Shown in pieces: positions 22,960 to 34,673 of a DNA stretch of 64,000 nt (positions within the stretch are counted from its first letter, which is position 1; each line of letters opens with the position of its first letter). The position numbers and the translations under genes are program-made. The notes under the pieces are model-generated. The model saw only the letters and a list, made by a program, of their open reading frames with translations. It was not told the DNA's origin and did not search any database. Source of the stretch: Sanghuangporus weigelae (Eukaryota > Basidiomycota > Agaricomycetes > Hymenochaetales > Hymenochaetaceae); the NCBI GenBank assembly GCA_033182465.1, contig CP137327.1:930001-994000 (forward strand), given 5' to 3'.

Positions 22960-24102
22960 TTACTTTGTCGGTGTGTAGTCCCTGGACAGGTCTATGTCGC
23001 CCTTGAGATGGACGTTGGTAATACGAACAGGACGTTGCCTCGGCCCAGATTTCCTGCCCTTCTTTTTTGTCGGGCTCATCTTTGGAATGATCGTTTCGCC
23101 CTCCGTGGCTTTTAGTCCCTCTGTAATCCATGGGTTAACAAGACAGAACAAAAAAAAATCCGTCAGTAGGCTACCTTGTGAGAGAGCTCTTATAAGGTCA
23201 GCATCTGGAGGGACTTTCAGCTTGTGCCACAGGTCTCTGAATTCTATGGAACATTCAATACAGGCGCACATAATGAAGATGACGAAAGCGTACCCTGATC
23301 AACCGGCATGCCTCCTGTACCCTCAACAGGCTTGATCTCGTTCCAAAAGACCATCCGCATCTGTTGGTCTTTCGACGTCCGAGTAACCAACACCTCACCC
23401 TCTGCTTCAAGTTCTTCGATCGCCTGAGGTGCATCTTTCCACGAGTCTTTCAATGCCCGGACGGACAAACCACCACCACGGCGTGTATGTCGTTGTATCT
23501 CGGTAAGTAGTGCAACTTTGTTTCGGAAGGTGAAATCATGCTACAATATCTGTGAATAATGTGGCTCGATAGCTGTACAAGATGGAAACGTACACGGTAG
23601 GAGTAAAGATCAGTTTTGAGGTCATATACGACACGGTCGTGTGCTTTGAAGCGCTGAAGGAGCGTCGGGTTCGTGTCTAGCGGAGTGTTCGTAACGATGG
23701 CAAGATCTTGTAATCGCATCGGGTTGCCATTGTGCTAAAGAGAATGATGAGCGCAATGGCGCCACGAGAGAGGCGGAGCTTACCTTGAGATGATCGACGG
23801 CATAAACAATCTGAGTGTTAATGTCGGTGCCCGTGCCCGTGTCTGCTGGTTGAGAGTAGACGATGTCTAGTGAAACAGAGTCATAAACTCAGTGCTCATG
23901 AACAACACGCAAAGTGCATATGTTATTGACTTTGCTTTGGGCGCTTCTTCTTGCTCGAATCCGCTGACGTCGAGGACGTCGCGGCAGCTGTGGATCCCGC
24001 CGTCGAGCCAGTCCTGAGAGATGGGTTGGAGTGCCATGATGTGAAATCCTGTCGCTGCAGTGATGACTTGAAAGCAGCTGCATCACGAGCAAGAGCAGAC
24101 AT
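22960..24102 (-). CDS. TFA2: Transcription initiation factor IIE, beta subunit
   Basis: General RNA polymerase II factor; with TFIIE alpha it recruits and regulates TFIIH at promoters. Six exons (24102-23931, 23866-23784, 23734-23594, 23540-23294, 23243-23175, 23120-22960) give 290 residues. The N-terminus starts MSALARDAAAFKSSL and is followed by Ala/Ser and KKKRPK stretches. The tandem winged-helix core begins INTQIVYAVDHLKHNGNPMR and continues through HDFTFRNKVALL and GGGLSVRALKDSW. A C-terminal basic tail (MSPTKKKGRKSGPRQRP) precedes ITNVHLKGDIDLSRDY. An in-frame ATG 141 nt upstream exists, but MSALARD is the family-like start. It is divergent from PAN3 with 316 bp between the ATGs. Confidence 0.93.
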
Positions 24103-24418
24103 CCGCGCTACAACGGGTCTTGTAAATTTGGGAGTGTCGTCGACGATGCGAGATGAGTGTAACCAGACTCTATCCGTCAACGTCGTGGGCGTTGAAGACA
24201 GAGAAAGGTGTGGCGATCTGTGTGACGCGGAAGCGCCGATCACTGCTTATTATTTACATGACTCTACCGATTTGTATTTGTCACGGTTCCCTGAAACAAG
24301 AATTAGCTCAAAGTATTTCTCAGCCATGCGCTAAGCTGCTGTCCGCGCACTCTCTTACTTGCTATCACGTCCTCAGTACGTGCTCGGGCTTAGGGTAAGA
24401 TAGGCCTATTGAGAGGTT
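24103..24418. promoter_or_regulatory. Shared divergent promoter of TFIIE-beta and PAN3
   Basis: The start codons of the two genes are 316 bp apart on opposite strands, so this stretch must contain both promoters and 5' UTRs. I see no clear TATA box or conserved motif. Confidence 0.6.
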
Positions 24419-27243
24419 ATGGCCTCTTTCTTTTCTACTCCCCCTCGTAATGCCGCTATCAAGATAGTCGCTCCCGACGCCAAATCCCAGGACTCAAACA
24501 GATCTAGTTCGCCAAAAAATCCTGCCACTCCCAGGAAGGGTGCGTGTTCGCATTTATTTCATCGATTGATACACTAAGCTCAACTGTAAATAGACAGCAC
24601 TCAGCGGCAATGCAGGAATATTTTAATTCATGGGTAAGAATTGCTCGAACGTGTGGCATTGGGACAATGCATTTATTTGGCTGACTTTAAAGATATTGTA
24701 AATATGAGGGAAAGGGCTGCGCTTATCAACATCCCCCTGTTCGTATTCTCCTTGCATGAGCTATGTCCATTTTCTAACCAACTAATGTTCAGAGGAATGA
24801 ACCTCAGGGCTTGTCAGTACAACTCTCGCACTGGCGCCGACTTGCCGTTGACACACTCCCAGAGATCCCGCTTCTGCACGGGATGAACAGGCCATGTTGT
24901 CGAGCGCTAGTACTGGCGGTACTTCAATACCTTTACAGGCCGTTAATGCCCCCGTTTTCGTTCCGCGTAACATGGCTTCTCCGCCGGCAGTCGACGGTAC
25001 CGCTGTTTAGTTAGTTCATATTGTTTTCTGCTCTGCACACATTTCATCTCGTTTTGGTCATGTCAGCACTACGCCCCCTGCTACTGGGGGGACAGATGGA
25101 TACGAATCTTATCAGCAGCCTGATCAAACGGTTCAGGTCCCTGTTGGAATAAACTCATATGACGGCGTGGCGCAACAAATGGAACAGGTACTTCTATCAT
25201 AAGAAGTTTACCTTATGCGTCGAACTTCTATATATTCATTTTCAGATGACCTTCACAGACTATGGTGAACACTTAGAGGACAGTGAATACACACATCACG
25301 ACTATAACGGTATTGGAGCTGTGGACGCATTTTATCAGCCACAGTCTTTCACTCGGCAACCTGCGAGTATCTCGCTTTCTCATCGGAACCCACGGAGATC
25401 TAACTTTCCGGTAGTTGAATTATCACTTGTATACATTGCCTGTTCCCAAGAGCGAAGGACGCAAATTCTTCATCTCGGATGATATTCGCGAAGAGTTGCT
25501 GAAGCGATCAGAAACGGTTCATCAGGGTCCTGCTCCAGGTCTTCCCCTTCCCGAGGAGGTACAAGGCTATCATTCACTTGCGCCCCTCGAGATGCCAACC
25601 TCGGAGAAGAGAAAGGCGTTGAATTGGAGTTCTATGACATACAAGGCGATAAAGACTTCAGATGGGAGAGCTTATGCCTTGCGAAGGATAGAAAGTATGT
25701 GGCTTCAAGCTAGAAGATCAACGTGATTAACTATTTGATAGACTTCCGTCTCATGAACGAACAGGCTTTCACTGTTTTAGAGAAGTGGACGAAACTTCGG
25801 CATCCCAGTATAGTTTCAGTACGCGAGGCGTTCACAACTTTGGCTTTCGGCGATAATTGTTTGTGTCATCATGCTTCTTGACATTCCCACTGTGGATTGA
25901 TCCCGTACTCTCCCACTAGCGCTCGTCGTTGTATACGATTTTCATCCGAATGCACAAAGTCTAGCTGAATTGCATTTCAAGTCGAATAGGCCATACCAAG
26001 GTGGTCGGGCACAGCCAGAGCGCATATCAGAGGCGACCCTATGGAGTTACATTTTTCAGGTCGCGAGCGCCATGAAGGCGGTCCATGATTCTGGCTTGGC
26101 TGTGCGCATGGTTGATGCATCGAAGATTCTGCTTACCGGGAATAACAGGTAAGATTTCAATGAGTAAATCATGTTGCTCCTACTGACATTAGGGCTCTAG
26201 GGTGAGAATAAGCTCGTGCGCGATATTTGACATCCTATTATACGATACTCGACAAGATGTTTTCTTGATGCAGGTGAGAAGAAGTGTATCCGTGTTTGGA
26301 TTATTCTCACCTGTGCTGCGCTTCTAATCAGCAAGAAGACATGATTATGTTTGCAAAGTTGATCATGTCGTTGGCATGCAATAATCCTGCGGCTGTTAGC
26401 AATGTACATAAATCACTGGACCACGTCCATCGCTTCTATCCGGGGAACATCAAGGATGTCATTCATTTCCTGATGAAGGCGCCCGGTCCTCTAAAAGTCC
26501 GTGTGTCTATTTATCTTGAACGACCCGATTTGTTGACCTTGTTCCAGAATATACAAGGTTTGTTTGATGCCTTCGGAGGCAAATTAGTTTTGGAGATGGA
26601 TGCGGCACACGCGTATGTAGATAGATCGCGTGCCAGCTGACAGAACAAGCTAATTTTGTTATATTCAGTACTGTCGACAGACTAGAAGGCGAGCTTATGG
26701 GCGAGCTTGAGAATGCGCGGCTGGTGCGACTGCTTTGCAAATTTGGATTCATCAACGAGCGGCCAGAGTACGAAGTTCTTTTCCGCTTTTTAATCGGAAG
26801 CGTGGCTGAACTAATGTCATTTGTAGGTTCGATCGTGACCCACGGTGGTCAGAAACGGGCGATCGATACATCATCAAACTCTTCCGCGACTACGTCTTCC
26901 ATTCCGTCGATGAAAGCGGGAACCCAGTCGTGAATCTAGGCCATGTGCTGACAAATCTAAACAAGGTGGATTTCATAGATTCTTCTACGATGCTGCGTCA
27001 TGATGGCTGATTATCGGGACAATACAGCTTGATGCAGGGTCAGAAGAGCGACTTATGCTTGTGTCTCGGGATGAGCAGAGCTGCCTTGTTGTCACATACA
27101 AGGAGATAAAGAATTGCATCGAAGCTGCTTTTGGGTACGTGGGGCTGAAGACGCCGCTCTCTTTCCGTGTTCGTCTGCTCGGTACCGATTCTGATTCATT
27201 CCTTCTATCTTTCCATTCTAGTGAGCTTTCCAGGAATCGCTAA
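24419..27243 (+). CDS. PAN3: PAN2-PAN3 deadenylase regulatory subunit PAN3
   Basis: Regulatory subunit that recruits the PAN2 nuclease to poly(A)-bound mRNPs and starts mRNA deadenylation in the cytoplasm. The N-terminus begins [15 protein letters not shown]. After splicing of the intron following LIHG it gives a CCCH zinc finger, [22 protein letters not shown] Pro/Thr-rich linker carries the expected PAM2 region. A pseudokinase domain follows ([70 protein letters not shown]) without a normal DFG motif. After that come a coiled coil ([20 protein letters not shown]) and a C-terminal knob ([20 protein letters not shown]). A last intron places the stop at 27243 (IEAAFGELSRNR). There are many short introns and internal boundaries are approximate. 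It lies head-to-head with TFIIE beta. Confidence 0.92.
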
Positions 27244-27416
27244 ACTTCAGCTAGTCGGCTTTTGCTTTGAAAAGTTTGAAAACCCCCCATAAAAATCTGT
27301 AAAATCCGTTAGCTAGCGCAATGACAATATGAACTCTTCGACTCCCAGATGTGTGAACGTGGGACGGCGTTTCGCAACTATTTGGGCTTCCCGGCCTTAC
27401 TCTGGCCGAAATTCTC

Positions 27417-30400
27417 ATGGTTGCCCGCGCTCTAAATGAAATACTTCAGGACAGCAAAAGCCACACAAGGCGGTGGACTGAGTACATTCCTCCGGATGTG
27501 AGAAACGGAACGACTGGGCTGACTATAACTACGGACCAAAGTTCATTGACCATCCATCTGTTCCTATCCGTCCATATCCATATAGAAGGTCCGTCCTCGC
27601 TATCCCATATTGATCATGACCCAATTTATTGGTTGTGATTCGGCAAAGAGAGTATGGTAAGCGATTCCCACGAGTATTTCTCGAGATATTGTGTATATTT
27701 CGACGCCTAGCTTTCGGCGTGCCCACTGGTTCCTACTGCCGTCGTCGCTGTACTCCTCAGTCCCGCCCCGGCAGCTCAAGGTATCGAGCTCAATTCGCCC
27801 ATCGTTGTCTGTCTTCGACGCTCTGATGACCTCGTATGCTCTTCACCATGCCTCGGTGAACCTCGCGTCTGGCTCCCAACACCCACATTATTCGGAGAGC
27901 GCCCAACATCTACATGCTCACTCGCACGCTCAGCGACGCCTGAAATTCGTTGTTGAGCTGTCACAATGTCTGCTTGATTTTGTGATCCAGCTGCTCCCGA
28001 CGGTGGAAGAGCTCGCCGTCAAAGAGGACGTGCGGAAACTCCTGGAGAGACTCATCCGCACCATCGAGCCACAGAGCCGCTTGCTGTCTTTTGGTAGCAC
28101 GGCCAATGGCTTCAGTCTTCGCAACTCCGGTGCGCGTTCATTTTAACTTTGTATCTAGGACGTGTGTTGATATCGTGTCGGCACAGATATGGACCTCGTC
28201 TGTCTGATCGACTCGGAGGAAAAGCTGAACGCGAGCGATCTTGTAACAATGGTCGGAGACCTACTTGAGCGAGGCTCGTGTTTTTTTTTCCCAACTCTAG
28301 GTCTGATTGACTAATTATTCGTGTAAATATGCAGAGACCAAATTCCACGTGAAGTCATTACCGCACGCACGAATACCGATTGTAAAGCTTTCTTTGGACC
28401 CATCCCCGGGGCTGCCCTTGGGTATTGCTTGCGATATCGGATTTGAGAACAGGCTGGCATTAGAAAATACCCGGCTTCTTTTCTGTTATTCACTTGTCGA
28501 CCCGACGCGGGTCCGTAGTCTTGTATTATTTCGTGAGTAGCTGCCCGGTGCCTTTGCTTTGAGACGTGTTGATTTACGTTTTAACGCCAGTAAAAGTTTG
28601 GAGTAAACGAAGGCATGCTTTCGATCCATGACTTTCGAGCCTGATTCTGACGATCTCTCCCAGGAAAATAAATTCTCCCTACGAGGGGACGCTATCGTCT
28701 TATGGATATGTACTTCTAGTCATCTACTTTCTGGTTCATGTAAAGAATCCTCCAGTTCTTCCTAATCTGCAACAAATTCCTCCTCTCCATCCTATACCCC
28801 CGGTGAGTCTAGGTTTTCCGCACCTGAGACCGCATCGCTGATATCGAGCAGGAGGAGCATCACATGGGAAACAATAATATCTGGTTCTTTGACGATATAG
28901 AACTTCTCCATCAACGATGGAAATCACAGAACACGGAATCTGTCGGAGAGCTGTAAGCTCGATGCCTAACTGATCTTCGGTCCTGTCTGACGGAGTTGGC
29001 AGATTAATCGACTTCTTCCGCTACTATGCGAAAGATTTCATGTATAATACGGGAGTAGCGTCTATCAGGGCTGGACTCCTGAGAAAGGAAGTTAAGGGAT
29101 GGCAGAATGACGTGAGCTAACTGCGTAAAAATACTCTTTTGGACGTTTTCTGAGACTCGGTGTTCAAGAATGATCCCAGATTCAAGGGCGGAGAACGAAA
29201 CCGACTGTGTATTGAGGTGCGTTTTCGAGAAATCCCTGGAAATAACGCAGAGAATTCACATTTTCTTAGGACCCGTTTGAAACGGATTACAACGTGGCTC
29301 GTTGTGTAACCAGAGACGGTCTCTATACTGTATGTTTTAAAAATATTCTCCTTTATCTTGTTCTCATGCTCTGTCGCGGTCAAGATTCGAGGGGAGTTCA
29401 TGCGGGCAAGTCGGATACTGCAGCTCAAGCAGGAGCGTGGCTACAATGTTCTTGCACATTTATGTGAAGAACGAGATGACTCTCTTACCAAACCGAACGG
29501 GCCTTACAACACTACATTTGTCCCACCGCGGTTATCGTTTCCTCCACAGACGCCATACTCTGTGGGCAGCCATGCGTTCCGGCCCAATGGTACTCCAGCA
29601 CGAGATAGGCTGTCGCCTCCAAGGAAGGTCCTGAAGCAGAACGAACCGCCTATGCTTCCTTCATTTGTCAGTCCACAGGAACTACCGGAACACATGGCTC
29701 CCAAGCGTATCAAATTCACGAGCCCTCCACCTCCTGAGGCTCCAGATCAAGACGTTGCCTCCTTTGAAAGTCGACTGAGTCAGGGGCTCTCGCTGGCTAC
29801 ATCATCGACGGAAGCCCGGGAACAAGAAAATGCATATATGTCGTCATCAAGTAACAGTGAAGTTTTATCAGATGATGCTCGTTCGGATGTCGCGCAGGAA
29901 GATGATGCGAAATCGGTACAATCCTTTGCTGGAGAGCCTAGCTCCTCGTCACGTTTACGACCGGAAGAAGAGCAGCAACCATTTTCATCTTCTTCTGTTC
30001 CTCACAGATTATCTGCCGAGCAGCTCGCCATGGCTTACCATCAAGCAAATTTCCGTACACAGGAAGATGTCACACCGACACCGTTTGCTCATGGACAACA
30101 TCCACGCGGACGGCGACCAGCACGGGCAGTAAATGGCATAGCGCAAGGACTACCCCCTGTTTCTTATCGGGGCCATCTTAACGAATTCCGCCGCTTTACG
30201 TTCCCGGATAAGTCAGACGGCCTACGACGCTCGAACTCGGGCCCAGCACGGGCACATCACACGCCTCGCTTAAACTTCGGTACAGCTTCAGTCACTCAGC
30301 AGATGCCTTTCAACGTGCCGCTGCCTCCTTCACCGGTTCATGGTTCTCTTTCGTCGTCGCCGACGATATACTATGAGACGAACGCTCAGGCAACTGGAAA

Positions 30401-31736
30401 TTCCATGTATTCCCCCTCACCAGCGGCCCTCCCCATTAATCTTACGCTCTATCAACAACAGTTTTACCTCGCTCATGCGCACGCGCAAGCTCACGCTCTA
30501 GCTCTAGCTCACTCTCAGCAGATGTCTGAACCCGAGTCTCTGGGAGACACGCGCGACGGACAGGGACACTTGGGGACTCGTCCTGTCCACTCCCATACCC
30601 ATTCAACTTCTACTATAGTCGGCCCACCGACACCTGCTGTATCTTCATTTTCAGTGTCTCAAGCTCAATCTTCGCCCAATGACAGCTCGCAGCAATCATC
30701 ACCATCTCAGTCACCTGGACCTACACATACTGCATTTGGACGGTTACCTCCTATTCAACCCCTGCAATCTATAAACGTTTTGCCTTCACCCACGCAGTCA
30801 ACTCTATCGTCTTCATTTGGATCATCATCAGCTTCATCTCGCTCACCTCAATATACATCTGCATCTCGTCAGTCACACCCGCATTTCTCCTCTCATCACC
30901 TTTCCTCCCAACTCCCTCAGTTTCCTCGCCGACATCCGCAGACACCGACGCATACCCAGTCCTTCATGCAGGCTCAAATGCAATCCCGCTTCGGTGCATT
31001 TGGCTCGAGTAGTGACCCAAGCTCTCTAGATCTTGCAAGTCCGACCGACTCTCCTGTCTCGTCCGGTAGCTCGCAAGGTGGATCAGTCTCGGGATCGGCA
31101 GGGTCACCGGGCTCCTTGTCGCCTGTATCTTCAGCGTCTCCACGAACAGCAGACATCAGCTCTCCTCGAGTAGCGTCGCCAGAACGACGGTCACAGAAGC
31201 ACGAAAATGCTTCGGACCACCAGCAACGTCACCATCATGATCAGAACACCAACCAACAACCGTACGAGCGGAAGCACCAGCCGATTACGCAAAGGCATGG
31301 CCAACCCACGTATCGGAAGCAGCCGTTTACGCAAGCAAGAGCACACAGAGTGACAGTGCCTATGCGGGGTGAGGGACGAGGAGAAATTGGCCCGTCGAAA
31401 GAGGCAGAAAACGCCCCAAACTCGAATGAGCCTCCTGATGTGACGGATAAACCACCACCTTCCCCGAGATCTTCCCAGACGCAATCACCGCGAGTTCTGG
31501 ACTTGTCAAGTCCGGATCAGACCAGGAGTTCGATTACTCCCATATTACCGTATCCACCAACTGGATCACCCATCGGTTCGTCCCATTCAGTCCAGACGAC
31601 AGAAGCCAGTCCTGTTACGGATCTTCCTACGCTACGTCGTATAGAAGAGGAGACCAGGGATGAATGCGAAGAAGCCGAGAAGTCAGCACAGGAATGGGAA
31701 CGTGTCGCTGCTGCTGTGTCGCGTCTTCAGTTATAG
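27417..31736 (+). CDS. Cid1-like non-canonical poly(A)/poly(U) polymerase with long disordered tail
   Basis: Adds nucleotides to RNA 3' ends; Cid1-type enzymes uridylate or adenylate mRNAs and small RNAs and so affect decay. The polymerase-beta-like core has FGSTANGFSLRNSDMDLVCL (GS motif plus a DxD metal pair split by an intron). A third Asp lies in GIACDIGFENRLALENT, followed by LKVWSKRR. The PAP-associated domain follows (GTLSSYGYVLLVIYFLVHV, FFDDIELLHQRW, LLIDFFRYYAKDF, IEDPFETDYNVARCVT). The last exon (from about 29370) encodes roughly 780 residues of Ser/Pro/Gln/His-rich disorder, including an Ala/His-alternating stretch near 30470-30520. The 5' exons and start are unresolved; 27417 is the first plausible ATG, while the core is clear from about 27740. 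Whether it prefers U or A cannot be read from sequence. It starts about 170 bp after PAN3. Confidence 0.85.
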
Positions 31737-32103
31737 TAACGTAACACGACTAGTCTTCCTTGCATCGTAGTGCGTCCAATGTAGGTCTCAGTCAGTGCTT
31801 GAGCGGGCCGTTTGCACACGTCCAACGAGCTTGCGTCGAACAAGCATAAAGCACATCGACTGATCACTCAATCACTTACAGTTATTTTTTCTTGGTTGTC
31901 AATACTGATCAGGATCCGCTTTCTTTCTTCGCAATTCCGTCATCGACTAATGCTCTGGCTTTCAATTGTGTTTCATGTTATGCAATCGCGCAACTTGTAA
32001 TGTACGTTCTCATTGTGAATGTCATAGCTACCCTAGAATGGAACATATTGATCTCCAATATGTCGCTGCGACCAGTTTTTCTTGGTTCACTGTGACTTTG
32101 CCG
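31737..32103. other. Convergent intergenic region
   Basis: These are the 3' flanks of the Cid1-like gene and the first F-box gene. Nothing else is seen. Confidence 0.5.
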
Positions 32104-33579
32104 CTAAGCTGGTGTCAGACGGTGAGCTAACCTCCGCGGTGGTAAGATATCAAAGGTCAAATCCCTGTGTTCTACGTTCAATCCTTTTGCAACACATTGC
32201 ATAATGTCTGGATGACCGATGAGCTCATAATCAGGATCACAGGGAATAACAAGTGTCTCGAGCGTCTCCCACCGATTATCCCCCTCAAAGCGCAATTCAC
32301 ATTCGGTGGCTGAAACATCGCCAGATTTATCTCTGCAACGTGAGCTTGCAAAGTTTATGAGTGACGCAGCAGAACAGTCTGTCACGTCTGCAATCTCCAG
32401 CACCTCAAGCGATGGGCAGAGAGGTGTGGACGATTTAGGTTGGCGCGGCGTAGAAGCGCTCAGTGCATCCAGAATATCATCCGTGACCGTCCCCAAGTTC
32501 AAATAAGTAAGCTTGGGGGACATGCGTAGGCAAGCCAAGATATCCTCCTGACTCATTGGTGTTCCGAGTAATGCTAGTGCCTGTAGAGCTTGTGGCCGTG
32601 ACCGCTTCAGCAGTTCAAGGACACAAGACCAGCTTCGCGATTCAATAAGATCATTCATGTCGAAGAATAGTTCCTCCAGAGCCGGAAGTTCAAGCAGGTC
32701 GATGAACGCTGTCGGATCCGAGTCTGAAGAGAAGGACGAGATTTGCAGATCAATAAGCTTCTCCAATCGCCTCATGCGATTCTCATCCTCAAAGGGTTCT
32801 CCACCCGCACCAAAGAACCGTATTTTCAGAGTCTCGAGATTAGGAGCTTTATCTATCCATTGCAGGCAACCCATCATAGACGAGCAATATTTCAAAGTAA
32901 GCTCTGTAAGTTGCTCAAACTGCACGCCATTACCTTCCGGCACAATGAGTGGACTCATGATGCGTATAGTCCGGAGGTGAGATGCCAGTTGGAGATTGTA
33001 CGTCCGTATCTCGCCAAAGATGCCAAGATACTGAGTTGCGATACTGAGGTACTCAAGCCGTGGCGAAGCGGGCCGGGCAGAGACAGCTCGCAAGAGCGGC
33101 TCAAGCGTTGAAAGATCCAGAACTGTCATGTCTAGTGCGCGCCAGCGATGTTGGCAAGACACAAGTTTCTGAATGAGGGCTCTGATATCGCGCAGATACG
33201 CACTATCGTCGTCGGGACCCGGTAGAAAGAGCATCATCCCCGACCCGGCATCTGATAGATCCGTATACGAGAACCTGATAGAAATCGGACAAGAACCAGA
33301 TCTGCTTATCCATAGATCCAAAAGAGAGAGAAGCACCGTCCTGTTCACCGCATACAAGCCATCTCGCGTAAGGTCCTGCAAGTTGATGCCAGTCCAGAGC
33401 TGGGGTGTGGAGAGGCAAATACGTCGCCAGCGTCTGCATACCCAAGAGGGGAGTAAAGGAGCAGAGGTGGATGAGGGAGTGACACAGCCGATATCGTCAG
33501 TCTCCAAGCAGTTGAGGAATATAAGGGACATCAGCTCGTCTGGGAGACCTCCAGACGTGGCACCGAGAGCCCCATTCAT
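32104..33579 (-). CDS. F-box/LRR-type protein, paralogue 1
   Basis: Single-exon gene of 491 residues. An F-box-like N-terminus (LPDELMSLIFLNCL, then WVCRRWRRICLSTPQLWTGI) is followed by irregular leucine-rich repeats (LEYLSIATQYLGIF, LTELTLKYCSSMMGCL, LEELFFDMNDL, LTYLNLGTVTDDIL). This is the architecture of the many agaricomycete F-box proteins thought to be substrate adaptors of SCF ubiquitin ligases. The target is unknown. It is clearly related to 39361-40899: same spacing of F-box, the GTPMSxxDxxACLRxSP motif and an IPCDPxY motif near the C-terminus. It is intronless, unlike the housekeeping genes around it. Confidence 0.85.
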   Translation of the reverse strand: MNGALGATSGGLPDELMSLIFLNCLETDDIGCVTPSSTSAPLLPSWVCRRWRRICLSTPQLWTGINLQDLTRDGLYAVNRTVLLSLLDLWISRSGSCPISIRFSYTDLSDAGSGMMLFLPGPDDDSAYLRDIRALIQKLVSCQHRWRALDMTVLDLSTLEPLLRAVSARPASPRLEYLSIATQYLGIFGEIRTYNLQLASHLRTIRIMSPLIVPEGNGVQFEQLTELTLKYCSSMMGCLQWIDKAPNLETLKIRFFGAGGEPFEDENRMRRLEKLIDLQISSFSSDSDPTAFIDLLELPALEELFFDMNDLIESRSWSCVLELLKRSRPQALQALALLGTPMSQEDILACLRMSPKLTYLNLGTVTDDILDALSASTPRQPKSSTPLCPSLEVLEIADVTDCSAASLINFASSRCRDKSGDVSATECELRFEGDNRWETLETLVIPCDPDYELIGHPDIMQCVAKGLNVEHRDLTFDILPPRRLAHRLTPA

Positions 33580-34673
33580 TGGCGGGGTTAAGGAGCGTGG
33601 AGGGTAACAGACACCGTCTGGACCGGAAAGAGCGTGGCAGGGTAGTCAGCTGGAAAGAACGTGGTCGTGATGATTGCACGCATCCGATATTTGCTTGCGT
33701 TATTTTATTGGTCTCCAGAGAATTGGCGTCAGATTCCGCATGTTTGCTATCTTTGAATGAAACATTGGGTCTCCAGACAACAGTTTGTATGTGTAATCAT
33801 ACTTGACGGCTAGTTTGCAGACTCTGAAAGCGCTCAGAGCATACTGAAACGTTGTTATTAAATTCGTTATAAGACGAGATAAAAATGTGGATAGCAAAGT
33901 TCAATGCAATGCAAAAAAAATGGTGTTCATGACTTCCACGTGACCATGTCGCGCGGAGTTCCAATCGGGATCATTAGAAAGTTACAGAGTTGTAGACATT
34001 ATACAAAAATGATTGCTCTCAGGAGCGCGCTGAAATTTGAATGTAAATTGTCCTTTGTCCTCCAAGAAGCTGAGAAAAGGGCAGTGGCCGAAGTCCAAGT
34101 TGTATTCTTTGAAAGAGCATTGGCACAGCGTCCCGAAATCATACCACATGCGTAGTCCATGTACGCTTTCAGGAAGGAAAGCGCGAAGTTCAAGGAAAAG
34201 TCTGCCGGAAAGCACGAGTGAGAGAAAAAATCAATTTTACGCGTAGAAAGCACAAAAACAAGAGAGAACACCGCCCAAAGAAGTACGTTGTAATGATAAG
34301 AACAGAAACGGAGCAACAGAAGTGTATTCGTGAAGGAGACGGGAGAAGGGCTACAGTGGGATGCAAACAGGATTGGAAAAAAATAGGCCGTAAAACTAAC
34401 ATTGAACTTGATAAAGGAAGAAAACAGATACCAGATGCGCGATAAGACTTCTTTTGAGTCAGCGCAGAACGTTCTACTACATGCAAAATAGAGAATTGCG
34501 ATGATTTGCGGCCGTGATGATCCCTCCGTCAGAGGGCGTGATGATGAGTGCAGGATATACCGTGAACTTTGTCATAATGATGAGAGGCGAAACAGAAAAG
34601 AACACATTCAAAGAGAAAAATTTAATCTGAAAAAAAAATGACAAGAAAAACAAGAATTGGATCTCCATTGTAT
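33580..34673. other. Upstream region of F-box gene 1 / 3' flank of importin-beta
   Basis: About 1.1 kb without a supported gene. A CACGTGACC lies at 33938-33943. The second half is A-rich on the plus strand (T-rich on the importin strand), consistent with a 3' UTR. Small open frames here lack domains and splice logic. Confidence 0.5.
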
